Shown here: positions 53,910 to 62,639 of the stretch, piece after piece
Layout: each line of letters starts with the position of its first letter
How positions within the stretch are numbered: the stretch's first letter is position 1
NCBI GenBank assembly: GCA_964624145.1
Contig: CAZUXT010000006.1
Span: 62,001-126,000, forward strand
DNA: 64,000 nt
Reading direction: 5' to 3'
Source: WJMT01 sp964624145
Lineage (GTDB): Bacteria; Acidobacteriota; Aminicenantia; Aminicenantales; Aminicenantaceae
Position numbers and translations under genes: made by a program
Notes under the pieces: model-generated
Database searches by the model: none
What the model was told of the DNA's origin: nothing
Seen by the model: only the letters and a program-made list of their open reading frames with translations

Positions 53910-55250
53910 TCATTGTTTTTTCTTATATCTGTCTTCAATCATTCTCCTTTGATCAACCGAACTGACCTCGCATCTGAACTCTCCCTTAAAAAAAGAAACA
54001 GTCAGGCTTTTTCCCTTTTCAACTTTATCAATGGTTTTAACAAGGGAGTCACTTCCATCCTCCCAGCACAGAGTATAGCCTTTTTTCAATATATTTAAAG
54101 GGCTGAGGTTGTGCAATTGAGAAGCCAACATTTCCCATTTACTCTGAAGGCTGCTGAATCTTTCCTTAATGAGAGTCGTTATTCTCTGTTCCGTAAACCT
54201 CACATCTGACCTGTATTCAGCCATTTTTTTCTGTTCTGCCCTCATGAAATTGACAGCCCTGATGTCAAGGTCATCCACAATCTGAGCCAGTTGATACAAC
54301 CTCTCCTTGAATCTTTGAAAGGCGTGATGCCTTATTAAGTCCATGACCCTGCTCTTTCTTTCCTGGGTCATGTATCTCATCTGGTGCTCCATCACCTTTT
54401 CGAAATTCTCAATCCGTTCGAGGAAAGCCTGCTCTTTTTCTATCAGTATTTCAGCTGCTGCCGAGGGTGTAGAGGCCCGCTTATCCGCAACAAAATCAGC
54501 GATAGTGAAGTCTATCTCATGGCCGACTGCTGAAATAACGGGAACAGAGGACCTGAATATGGCTCTGGCTACTTCCTCTTCGTTAAACGCCCATAAATCT
54601 TCGATGGATCCGCCTCCCCGCCCGACGATAATGACATCTAAATCAGGAACAGTCCCCAGGTAATCCACAGCCTTGACGATTTCCTCTGCTGCTCCTTCTC
54701 CCTGAACTCTCACAGGATAAATGAGGACATGAAGCCGTGCAAACCTTCTCTCTATTGTCTGTAAGATATCAATGATAGCCGCTCCCTTTGGAGATGTAAC
54801 CAATCCGACTTTTTTCGGGAGCAAAGGAATTTTCTTCTTTTTTTCAGGATCGAAAAGGCCCTCTTTTTCAAGCTCCTTTTTTAACTGCTCAAAGGCAAGC
54901 TGGAGAGCTCCCTTACCTTTCGGTTCCACCTGTTCAACCTGGATCTGGTACTGGCCTCTCTGCGCATACACACTGATCAATCCCTTGCAGACGACCTGGA
55001 TCCCGTCCTCCATCTTAAATGGTATTTTTACAGCATTGGAACGCCACATCACGGCATGCAGCTGGCTGTGCTCGTCTTTTAAGTCAAAATACAGATGCTG
55101 TGAATGGGCGCGCTTGAAATTAGAAACCTCACCTTCTACCCATATCAACGGTAACTTGCTCTCAAGTTCATTTTTTATGATACTTGTGAGCTCTGTAACG
55201 GTATAAACCTTCTTTTTTTCTTTTGCGCTGTTATCGTTCACCTTCTCCAC
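53910..55250 (-). CDS. xseA: Exodeoxyribonuclease VII large subunit
   Basis: 446 residues. An N-terminal OB-fold domain (about 15-110; LPLIWVEGEVSNFKRAHSQHLYFDLKDEHSQLHAVMWRSNA) is followed by the catalytic region (KKVGLVTSPKGAAIIDILQTIERRF, VIIVGRGGGSIEDLWAFNEEEVARAIFRS, PVISAVGHEIDFTIADFVADKRASTPSAAAEI) and a long coiled coil. It degrades single-stranded DNA. The start overlaps the ymdB stop by 20 bases. Confidence 0.95.
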   Translation of the reverse strand: MEKVNDNSAKEKKKVYTVTELTSIIKNELESKLPLIWVEGEVSNFKRAHSQHLYFDLKDEHSQLHAVMWRSNAVKIPFKMEDGIQVVCKGLISVYAQRGQYQIQVEQVEPKGKGALQLAFEQLKKELEKEGLFDPEKKKKIPLLPKKVGLVTSPKGAAIIDILQTIERRFARLHVLIYPVRVQGEGAAEEIVKAVDYLGTVPDLDVIIVGRGGGSIEDLWAFNEEEVARAIFRSSVPVISAVGHEIDFTIADFVADKRASTPSAAAEILIEKEQAFLERIENFEKVMEHQMRYMTQERKSRVMDLIRHHAFQRFKERLYQLAQIVDDLDIRAVNFMRAEQKKMAEYRSDVRFTEQRITTLIKERFSSLQSKWEMLASQLHNLSPLNILKKGYTLCWEDGSDSLVKTIDKVEKGKSLTVSFFKGEFRCEVSSVDQRRMIEDRYKKKQ

Positions 55251-56037
55251 CCATCTTAACCCTTTTGATTAATAAAGCTTTTCCTGTTTGATAGTCTATC
55301 TCCAGGTAAACAGCATTAAGGATAAATCCTTCCTTTGAAGGGCTGAAGCGCTGTGGTCTTGAAGAGAGAAACCTGTCAACAGCTTGTTCTTTTTTAATTC
55401 CTATGACCGAATGATATCCACCCACCATGCCTATATCAGTGATATATGCTGTGCCCCGGGGAAGGATCTTTTCATCTGCGGTGGGTACATGAGTGTGTGT
55501 TCCGCACACAGCTGATACTTTTCCGTCAAGATACCAGCCTAAAGCCTGTTTCTCAGAGGTGGCTTCCGCATGGAAATCAACCACAATAACAGGAGTTTTT
55601 TTTCTCAGGGCTTTGATTTCCTGTACAGCTATTCTAAAAGGGCAGTCAATAGGCTCCATAAACACCCTCCCCTGAAGGTTTAAAAAAGCGACACTTCTGC
55701 CCCCGGAATCCTTAATAACACAAGAGCCTCTACCAGGACAGGGCAGTGGATAATTAGCAGGTCTGATAATCCTTGGCTCTTGATCTAAATAATCCAATGC
55801 TTCCTTTTTATCCCATATATGGTTGCCGGAAGTAATGATATCAACACTTGTGAGCAGCTCTTCTCCCACTTTTCCGGTAATACCAATTCCTCCGGCTGCA
55901 TTCTCACCATTTGCTGCTATGAGGGAAGGCTTGTACTCTCTCCTTAAAGAAGCGAGACAATTTTTTACGCTGTTCCTACCAGGCCTGCCAATCACATCAC
56001 CCAGGAATAATATGGTTATCCTATCTTGCATATTCAA
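55231..56037 (-). CDS. ymdB: YmdB family metallophosphoesterase (TIGR00282)
   Basis: 268 residues. ILFLGDVIGRPGRNSVKNCL at the start, NGENAAGGIGIT, TSGNHIWDKKEALDYL, VDFHAEATSEKQALGWYLDGKVSAVCGTHTHVPTAD and TDIGMVGGYHSVIG are the family metal-binding blocks. YmdB proteins cleave cyclic nucleotide phosphates, and in Bacillus the gene also lies next to rny. It overlaps rny by 17 bases, so the pair is coupled. Confidence 0.92.
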   Translation of the reverse strand: MNMQDRITILFLGDVIGRPGRNSVKNCLASLRREYKPSLIAANGENAAGGIGITGKVGEELLTSVDIITSGNHIWDKKEALDYLDQEPRIIRPANYPLPCPGRGSCVIKDSGGRSVAFLNLQGRVFMEPIDCPFRIAVQEIKALRKKTPVIVVDFHAEATSEKQALGWYLDGKVSAVCGTHTHVPTADEKILPRGTAYITDIGMVGGYHSVIGIKKEQAVDRFLSSRPQRFSPSKEGFILNAVYLEIDYQTGKALLIKRVKMGGEGER

Positions 56038-57601
56038 CAGCTCTCATTTCTCGTATAACGGTTACTTTAATTTGACCCGGGTAGTCCAGTTCCTCCTTTA
56101 TCTTTTTAGCAATGTCTTTAGCCACCGAAGAAGCTTCTTCGTCAGACATTTTCTGGCTTTCGACTATGATCCTTATTTCACGTCCGGCCTGAAGAGCAAA
56201 CGCCTTTGCAACCCCTTTAAAAGAATGGGCTATCTCTTCCAGTTTCTCCAGCCTCTTTATATATGTCTCAAGGAGCTCTCTTCTTGCCCCCGGACGGGCT
56301 GCTGAGAGAGTATCAGCCGCTTGAACCAAAACAGCTTCTACAGAGGAAAATTCCACATCCCTATGATGGGAAGCAATCGCATCTCTCACTTCCTTGCATT
56401 CTCCGCACTTCTTAGTCAGGGACACACTGAGTTCTGTATGGGTCCCCTCGACTTCTCTATCCACAGCCTTTCCTATATCGTGCAGCAAACCGGCTCTCAA
56501 GGCAATTTTTTCGTCGGCGCCTATTTCTCTAGCCATAAGAGCTGAAAGATAAGCGACTTCCTTGGAATGCTGGAGAACATTCTGGCCGTAACTGGTTCTG
56601 TACTTCAGCTTCCCCAAGAGCTTAATGAGCTCGGGGTGCAGATCCTGAATCCGGAGTTCCAGCACCACTGACTCTCCTTCCTCCTTTATCTTTTCATCCA
56701 ATTCCTGTTTAACCTTCTCAACTATTTCTTCGATTCTTGCCGGATGGATCCGGCCGTCAGCAATAAGCTTTTCAATAGCCAACCGCGCTGTCTCCCTGCG
56801 GATAGGATCGAAACTGGAAAGGATCACAGCCTCAGGTGTGTCGTCAACGATTATGTCAACTCCTGTTGCCAACTCCAAAGACCTAATATTCCTTCCTTCT
56901 CTTCCGATAATCCTCCCTTTCATATCATCAGAAGGAAGGTCAACAACCGATACCGTGGTTTCCACAACATGTTCAGCCGCAGATCTCTGTATGGCTTGGC
57001 TTATGATATCCTTTGCCATATTTTGGCATTTCTCTTTTGTCTCTTCTTCTATTTCCCGCACTATTTGTACGGATTCAAGCTTGGCTTCATCCTCTATTTG
57101 ACGGATGAGTTCTTTTTTTGCCTCTTCCTTTGTGAGGTTTCCTATCCTCTCTAAATTGGCTATGGCTTTATTTTTTATTTCCTGGTTTTCCTTCTCCATT
57201 TCATTCAGCTCCCGCTCCCTTGTATACATCCTCTGTTCTTTATTTGAAATGTTTCGTTCCCTGCTTTCCATGTTTTTAAACTTTCTCTCTAAATTTTCCT
57301 CCTTTTGGACAAGCCTCCTTTCCATATCACTCAGCTTCCTTCGCTGATTCCGAGTCTGATCTTCAAAATCGGACTTTAAGTTAATTAACTTTTCCTTGGC
57401 CTCTATGGAAGCTTCTCTTTTGATTTTATCCGCTTCCTCCCTGGCCTTTTCATTGATTTCTTTTGCCTCTTCCTTGGCCCTTAAAACTGCCCGGACTCCG
57501 GATTTTTTCTTAAGAAAGAAAAACACCAGGAATCCACTGAGGAGAACAAAAAAAACAAAAGCGATGGTTATACCCAAATTCACTTCTATCACCTCCAACA
57601 A
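56021..57601 (-). CDS. rny: Ribonuclease Y
   Basis: 526 residues, a typical length. An N-terminal transmembrane helix (about 10-30) is followed by a long coiled coil (about 40-200), a KH domain (VDLPSDDMKGRIIGREGRNIRSLELATGVDIIVDD) and an HD domain (LLHDIGKAVDREVEGTH). It is a membrane-bound endoribonuclease that starts mRNA decay. The 57602-57748 stretch between rny and zapA holds no gene and no clear 6S RNA. Confidence 0.95.
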   Translation of the reverse strand: MLEVIEVNLGITIAFVFFVLLSGFLVFFFLKKKSGVRAVLRAKEEAKEINEKAREEADKIKREASIEAKEKLINLKSDFEDQTRNQRRKLSDMERRLVQKEENLERKFKNMESRERNISNKEQRMYTRERELNEMEKENQEIKNKAIANLERIGNLTKEEAKKELIRQIEDEAKLESVQIVREIEEETKEKCQNMAKDIISQAIQRSAAEHVVETTVSVVDLPSDDMKGRIIGREGRNIRSLELATGVDIIVDDTPEAVILSSFDPIRRETARLAIEKLIADGRIHPARIEEIVEKVKQELDEKIKEEGESVVLELRIQDLHPELIKLLGKLKYRTSYGQNVLQHSKEVAYLSALMAREIGADEKIALRAGLLHDIGKAVDREVEGTHTELSVSLTKKCGECKEVRDAIASHHRDVEFSSVEAVLVQAADTLSAARPGARRELLETYIKRLEKLEEIAHSFKGVAKAFALQAGREIRIIVESQKMSDEEASSVAKDIAKKIKEELDYPGQIKVTVIREMRAVEYAR

Positions 57602-57748
57602 AGGGATGTTAGAGGAGAAAATCGTCGGGAGGCAACTGAAATCAAAATAGAGAATTCATTGTCAGAATGGGACTACACATCAATAACCTTAATGTTTTTC
57701 CTAAAAAAAAATATCTCATCTATTTACTCTATTTCCCTTTTTCTAAAT

Positions 57749-58078
57749 TTATTTTCTTGCACGATCTGTATCTTTATATGTATTCACGCCTCTTAAAATG
57801 CGTTCCTCCAGACTTTCTATTTCTCTCTCCATATTCCCTATGGCTTCATTTAATTTATCTAATTTCTTCTGTGAAAGAAAAAATTCATCGGCAATATTTA
57901 AAGCTGCCAAAACCGCTATCTTAACCATATCATTCGACTTGGACTCTAAAGCCACCTTACGCATTTTTTTATCCACATAAGAAGTAAGGTGACTGACATA
58001 CTTTTCATCCTCTGCGCCTTTGACCTTTATTCTAAATTTCTGGTCAAATATTTCAATCTCAATGACTTTATCAATCAT
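57749..58078 (-). CDS. zapA: Cell division protein ZapA
   Basis: 109 residues. The N-terminal domain (IEIFDQKFRIKV...YVSHLTSYVDKKMRKVALE...MVKIAVLAALNIADEFF) and a C-terminal coiled coil (about 70-97) are the ZapA pattern; ZapA crosslinks FtsZ filaments at the division ring. Its start overlaps the stop of the adjacent zapB-like gene. Confidence 0.85.
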   Translation of the reverse strand: MIDKVIEIEIFDQKFRIKVKGAEDEKYVSHLTSYVDKKMRKVALESKSNDMVKIAVLAALNIADEFFLSQKKLDKLNEAIGNMEREIESLEERILRGVNTYKDTDRARK

Positions 58079-58335
58079 ATCCCAATTTTATCGATCTGGC
58101 TTATTATCGACTCTATCCTTTTTTTAATTTCTTCTCTTTCTGTTTGGAATCCTTTTAAATTTTCACTCAACTTTCCCGCTTCTTTCGCTTTTAGGGAAAG
58201 ACTTTTTCTCTCTTTTTTTAACTCATCTAACTCCTGTTTTAACTTCTCGTTATCAGCGGAAAGCTCATTTATATAATCGATGATCTTTCCTATTTTCCCT
58301 TCCAGGATTTTAATTCTTTCCAATTCACTTGTCAA
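58075..58335 (-). CDS. zapB: ZapB-like coiled-coil protein
   Basis: 86 residues, almost entirely coiled coil (heptad-rich in LSADNEKLKQELDELKKERKSLSLKAKEAG). Its position directly before zapA and the short length fit ZapB, which forms filaments with ZapA at the Z-ring. It overlaps pheT by four bases and zapA by four. A coiled coil alone is not proof of function. Confidence 0.6.
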   Translation of the reverse strand: MTSELERIKILEGKIGKIIDYINELSADNEKLKQELDELKKERKSLSLKAKEAGKLSENLKGFQTEREEIKKRIESIISQIDKIGI

Positions 58336-60386
58336 TCTTGACCTCCTCCCCTTAAGTTTAACCCAAACTCTGTATTCAAAGCTTTTATTATCTTCTCTTG
58401 GAAACCGTCTGCTTCCTCTGCAAGCAGGGTCCTTTCCGGATGACGAAAGATAAAACGAAAAGACAAACTGACCTTATCTTTAGACATTTCTTTTCCCCAA
58501 AATCTATCATACAAAACATAATCTTCAAGATAGGGTATCATCAGCTTTTCTATACAGTCCTTGATTTCCTGATAGCTAACATCCCGTCCGGCAATAAAAG
58601 AAATATCCCGGATTATTCCTGGATACCGGCTTACAGGAGAATATTCAAAAGGTTTGGGCTGTTTTTTTAACAGACTCCCCAGGTTTATTTCCGCAGCCCA
58701 CACATATTCCTGAATAGAATAGGCACTGACTATGGACCGCTTTAATCCCCCCAGGAATCCTATCTTTTCCCCCTTGAAATTCAAACAAAGGGAATAATTT
58801 TGCTCAAAAAACGGATTCTCCTCTACCGTAAAGGAGAAATCCTCAAACTTCAGATACCTCAGCAGTTCTTCACAAGTCCCCTTTAAATGAAAAAAATCGG
58901 ATTTCTCCGGTTCCTTCTTCCAAAAAACAGGATCCAACTGGCCCGTGGTAGCAAAACCGAGTGAGTATCTCTCAAAATACTTCTCATCCTTCTTGAAAAA
59001 TACATTGCCTGTTTCAAAAACATGAACTCCTTCAGCACCTCTGTTCACATTCCATACTATGTTCCCAAGCAGCCCCCCTATAAGTGTCGTTCGCAACAGG
59101 GATGCTTTGAGTGATACCGGATTTCTTATCTCAACCGCATCCAGTCCGGTCTTGAAAAGTTTTTCTTTCTCAGGATCCATGAAGCTGTAATTAACGACTT
59201 CATCAAATCCTTCGTGGAACAAAAGTTCTCTGATCCTGTCTTCAATTTCTTTTCTTCTATTGACTTCCAGATTAATCCCCTGCAGTACGGGGATATGAGA
59301 CGGAATCTTATCGTAACCATAAAAACGCGCTATTTCCTCTATGAGATCGGCTTCCCGCTCTATGTCCACCCTGAAGTAGGGAACTTGAACTCTCCATATC
59401 CCTTCTCTCTGCTTCTCCAATTTAAATTCCATTCTCTTTAAAAAATCAATAATAAAACCTTCGTCAACGTCAATCCCAAGCAGCTCTGAGACGCGATGAT
59501 GCCGCAGTATAACCGTCTTCGTTTTCCTGGGCTTAGGATATATATCTATCATTCCCTTCAGTGCCTTCCCTCCTATCTGAGTCAACAGGGATGCGGTCAT
59601 ACAGGCAGCTTCCGGAGGAAAGGAAATATCCGTACCCCTCTCAAAACGATAAGAAGCATCCGTCTGGATTCCGATTTCTTTCCACGTCTTACGGACAGAG
59701 ACCGGATCAAAACAAGCGCTTTCAATGAACACATCCTTTGTTTCTTCTGTCACCGCCGTATCTTCTCCTCCTATGATTCCTGCAAGAGCCACCGGCTTTT
59801 TCTCATCAGCAATGACCAGCATACTCTGAGAGAGGGTGACAACATCCCCTCCCAGAACTTTTAATTCTTCTCCGTTCCTCGCTGTTCTTACGATTATTTT
59901 ATCGCCTCTGAGTTTATTTAAATCAAACGCGTGAATCGGCTGCGCAGTGGAAAATAAAATATAATTGGTTGTATCGACAACATTATTGACCGGGGATAAT
60001 CCCATAGCCTTTATTCTGCTCATCAGCCAGGCGGGAGAAGGGCCTACCTTTAGATCCTTTACAATCACACCACAGTATCTGGGACATAGGTCCTCTTCCA
60101 AAACCTGCACATCAAACGCATCAGAAATGCTCTCAGAGGCCTCGACCAGGGGGAATTTTCGATCCTTCAAAGGGATCGCCATACTGGCTGCCAACTCCCT
60201 TGCGACACCTAAATGCCCGAGGGTATCAGGCCTGTTTGCATAGGTCTCGAGCTCAAGAACAACATCTCCGTCCCTTTCCTCCCAATGGTCAACTAACAGG
60301 CCTATACTGTTCATTTTCTCCACGAGTTCTTTTGGAAACAACCTTATGTCTAAAAATTCTTTTAACCAATTCAAGCTTATCTTCAT
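58332..60386 (-). CDS. pheT: Phenylalanyl-tRNA synthetase beta subunit, short form without EMAP domain
   Basis: 684 residues instead of the usual 790-800. After MKISLNWLKEFLD the sequence goes straight to DVVLELETYANRPDTLGHLGVARELA, so the tRNA-binding EMAP-like domain normally between them is absent. The B3/B4 editing region (LCPRYCGVIVKDL, NNVVDTTNYIL, GQPIHAFD-like PIHAFDLNKLRG), B5 (RHHRVSELLGIDV), and the C-terminal FDX-ACB domain (PVSRYPGIIRDISFI...) are present. It works with PheS. It overlaps the zapB-like gene and is one base from pheS. Confidence 0.94.
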   Translation of the reverse strand: MKISLNWLKEFLDIRLFPKELVEKMNSIGLLVDHWEERDGDVVLELETYANRPDTLGHLGVARELAASMAIPLKDRKFPLVEASESISDAFDVQVLEEDLCPRYCGVIVKDLKVGPSPAWLMSRIKAMGLSPVNNVVDTTNYILFSTAQPIHAFDLNKLRGDKIIVRTARNGEELKVLGGDVVTLSQSMLVIADEKKPVALAGIIGGEDTAVTEETKDVFIESACFDPVSVRKTWKEIGIQTDASYRFERGTDISFPPEAACMTASLLTQIGGKALKGMIDIYPKPRKTKTVILRHHRVSELLGIDVDEGFIIDFLKRMEFKLEKQREGIWRVQVPYFRVDIEREADLIEEIARFYGYDKIPSHIPVLQGINLEVNRRKEIEDRIRELLFHEGFDEVVNYSFMDPEKEKLFKTGLDAVEIRNPVSLKASLLRTTLIGGLLGNIVWNVNRGAEGVHVFETGNVFFKKDEKYFERYSLGFATTGQLDPVFWKKEPEKSDFFHLKGTCEELLRYLKFEDFSFTVEENPFFEQNYSLCLNFKGEKIGFLGGLKRSIVSAYSIQEYVWAAEINLGSLLKKQPKPFEYSPVSRYPGIIRDISFIAGRDVSYQEIKDCIEKLMIPYLEDYVLYDRFWGKEMSKDKVSLSFRFIFRHPERTLLAEEADGFQEKIIKALNTEFGLNLRGGGQD

Positions 60387-60387
60387 T

Positions 60388-61416
60388 TTAGGAAAACTGC
60401 CTTATAAATCTTAAATCATTCTCATAAAAATTCCTCAGGTCAGGTATCCGGAAAGAGAACATGGCTGTTCGGTCGATACCCATCCCAAAAGCAAATCCGG
60501 AGTACTTCTCAGGATCAATGTTCACGTTTTTTAAAACCTGAGGATCGACCATGCCGGCTCCAAGAATCTCAATCCATCCGCTTCCGCCGCATACACGGCA
60601 CTGTCTGTCCTCGCCGCGACAGACCGTGCAGCCTATATCCACCTCTGCAGAAGGTTCTGTAAAAGGAAAATAACTGGGCCTAAACCTAATTTTAATCTTT
60701 TCGTTGTAAAGCGCTTTCAGGAAGCACTCTAGAGTTCCTTTGAGATGGGCAAAGGTTATGCCTAAATCAACCACCAATCCTTCGACTTGATAGAACATGG
60801 GAATATGCGTGGGATCCGGAGTCTCCCTTCGATATACTTTGCCGGGATTTATCATTCTTATGGGAGGTTTTTTCTTTTCCATAACTCTTATCTGAACCGG
60901 AGATGTATGCGTTCTGAGCAATAAATCGTCACTTAAGTAGAGAGTATCCCAATCATCCCTGGCAGGATGGTGAGGAGGGAAATTGAGAGCCTCAAAATTA
61001 TAATAGTCCGTTTCAATCTCAGGCCCATCCTCAATGGAAAAGCCCATTAATAAAAAAATTTGTTCAATCCTCTTTTTATAAAGCAAAATAGGATGAGGCG
61101 TTCCCCTGTATCTTCTTTTCCCGGGTAGGGTCAGGTCTATTTCAGATTTAATGTACCTTGGTTCTTCGAGCTTCTTTGCATACTCTTCCAGCTTCTGCGC
61201 CACATATCCTTTAAACTCATTGACCTGCTTCCCGACCTCAGGCCTTTCTTGGGGAGAGACATCCTTCAACTCTTTAAGAAGAAGTGTTATGCGGCCTTTT
61301 TTTCGGCTCAGATAAGTATTCCTAAGGTCTTTTAAAGAATCTTTATCCCCTGCTTTGGCCAATCCCTCATCAAAATTGTTCCGAAGTACTCTGATTTTGT
61401 TTTTTAAATCAACCAT
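60388..61416 (-). CDS. pheS: Phenylalanyl-tRNA synthetase alpha subunit
   Basis: 342 residues. A coiled coil (about 1-85) precedes the class II catalytic domain: HPILLYKKRIEQIFLLMGF, GPEIETDYYNFEALNFPPHHPARDDWDTLYL, TSPVQIRVM, RRETPDPTHIPMFYQVEGLVVD and GFAFGMGIDRTAMF. It charges tRNA-Phe with PheT. A zinc-ribbon-like CTVCRGEDRQCRVCGGSGW segment lies near residue 270. The gap to rplT is 20 bases. Confidence 0.96.
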   Translation of the reverse strand: MVDLKNKIRVLRNNFDEGLAKAGDKDSLKDLRNTYLSRKKGRITLLLKELKDVSPQERPEVGKQVNEFKGYVAQKLEEYAKKLEEPRYIKSEIDLTLPGKRRYRGTPHPILLYKKRIEQIFLLMGFSIEDGPEIETDYYNFEALNFPPHHPARDDWDTLYLSDDLLLRTHTSPVQIRVMEKKKPPIRMINPGKVYRRETPDPTHIPMFYQVEGLVVDLGITFAHLKGTLECFLKALYNEKIKIRFRPSYFPFTEPSAEVDIGCTVCRGEDRQCRVCGGSGWIEILGAGMVDPQVLKNVNIDPEKYSGFAFGMGIDRTAMFSFRIPDLRNFYENDLRFIRQFS

Positions 61417-61436
61417 TTCAAGCTGGATCCTTAAGT

Positions 61437-61787
61437 TTAAGCTTCCTTCGTCATTTTAACGATCTGAGAAAATGTGTCCGGAGAATGCACCGCGAGGTCA
61501 GCCAGAATTTTTCTATTCAGTTCTATGTTTTTCTTTTTTAAGCCTTTAATGAACTGGCTGTATGAAATATCATAACTGTTCGCCGCTGCCTTTATCCTTA
61601 TGATCCACAGCCTTCTGAAATCTCTTTTCCTGTTTTTTCGATCTCTATAGGAATACTGGAAGGCTCTTTCCACAGCCTCTTTGGCTGTTTTGTAATTATG
61701 ACTTCTGGCTCCCCAGTAGCCTTTAGCTTCTTTAAGTACTTTTGATCTTCTTTTCCTTCTTTTTGTTCCTCTTTTAACTCTAGGCAT
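61437..61787 (-). CDS. rplT: 50S ribosomal protein L20
   Basis: 116 residues, standard length. PRVKRGTKRRKRRSKVLKEAKGYWGARSHNYKTAKEAVERAFQYSYRDRKNRKRDFRRLWIIRIKAAAN is the L20 signature. It binds 23S rRNA early in assembly. In many bacteria L20 represses the infC-rpmI-rplT operon; the leader here is too short to see such a site. The 61788-61873 gap holds nothing notable. Confidence 0.97.
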   Translation of the reverse strand: MPRVKRGTKRRKRRSKVLKEAKGYWGARSHNYKTAKEAVERAFQYSYRDRKNRKRDFRRLWIIRIKAAANSYDISYSQFIKGLKKKNIELNRKILADLAVHSPDTFSQIVKMTKEA

Positions 61788-61873
61788 TTTATATCTCCCT
61801 CTAGTGTAAAATTATTTCTTTGTTTTCTCCCATTTATCCTGTCCAAACTACCCTGTAGATATTTATCTATTTA

Positions 61874-62074
61874 TTAAAAATCGTAAGGCAGCATCCTTTT
61901 AATACGCATTCGATCAGCAGGATGTATCTGACCGGGTTTTCTTAAGTCTCTCTTTCTTTTTGCTGACTTCTTCGTAAGCATATGTCCTCTATAGGCTTTA
62001 CTATAAATGACCTTTTTATTTTTGGTTATCTTAAACCTTTTCTTAGCGCCTTTATGTGTTTTCAGCTTTGGCAT
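61874..62074 (-). CDS. rpmI: 50S ribosomal protein L35
   Basis: 66 residues, starting MPKLKTHKGAKKRFKITKNKKV and ending RMLPYDF, with KAYRGHMLTKKSAKRKRDLRKPG in between. Its start lies inside the end of infC (23-base overlap), so it is likely translationally coupled. The usual infC-rpmI-rplT order is kept. Confidence 0.96.
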   Translation of the reverse strand: MPKLKTHKGAKKRFKITKNKKVIYSKAYRGHMLTKKSAKRKRDLRKPGQIHPADRMRIKRMLPYDF

Positions 62075-62597
62075 CTCTCTCTCCTGATTTAATAGGGCTT
62101 AATAATGCAGACACAGCCCAGGGCTGTCTCCTTACTCTCCCGTCTTGTTTCCCAAGGTCTTTGACATCTTCAAAAACTCTTTTGAGGATTTGATCCGCAA
62201 GTTCCGGTTTTGCTCTTTCGCGTCCCCTTAACATGACAGTAACCTTCACCTTATTTCCTTCTTTTAGAAATCTTTCTATGTGTCTTACTTTAAAGCTGTA
62301 ATCATGGATACTGATCTTTGGCCTGAATTTAATCTCCTTCGTCTGGACCTGTTTCTGGTGTTTCTTCGCCTCCTGTTCCTTTTTATGCAAATCATAAAGA
62401 TATTTACCATAATCCAGAATCCGGCATACCGGAGGTTTTGCGTTTGGTGCCACTTCAACAAGATCCAGTTCTTTCTCCTCAGCAGCTGATAACGCTCTTT
62501 CAATAGGGACTACTCCGATCTGTTCTTTATTTTCATCGATCAATCTTACTTTCTTGGCCGTTATCATTTCATTCGTCCTGTGAGGTTTTCTCTCCAT
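62052..62597 (-). CDS. infC: Translation initiation factor IF-3
   Basis: 181 residues. TAKKVRLIDENKEQIGVVPIERAL begins the N-terminal domain; CRILDYGKYLYDLHKKEQEAKKHQ spans the linker; KEIKFRPKISIHDYSFKVRHIERFLKEGNKVKVTVMLRGRE is the C-terminal domain. It prevents premature joining of ribosomal subunits. Many infC genes start at AUU or similar; here an ATG at 62597 with a weak RBS is used. The gap to thrS is 42 bases, so a leader is minimal. Confidence 0.96.
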   Translation of the reverse strand: MERKPHRTNEMITAKKVRLIDENKEQIGVVPIERALSAAEEKELDLVEVAPNAKPPVCRILDYGKYLYDLHKKEQEAKKHQKQVQTKEIKFRPKISIHDYSFKVRHIERFLKEGNKVKVTVMLRGRERAKPELADQILKRVFEDVKDLGKQDGRVRRQPWAVSALLSPIKSGERDAKAENT

Positions 62598-62639
62598 TTT
62601 CCTATGATAAAACTTAGGTCTTACGATGATGATCCTCCT

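Noticed and set aside
57602..57748. Possible 6S RNA next to zapA
   Set aside because: ssrS often lies beside zapA, but this 147-base stretch lacks the closed-stem and bubble pattern of 6S RNA and is short.
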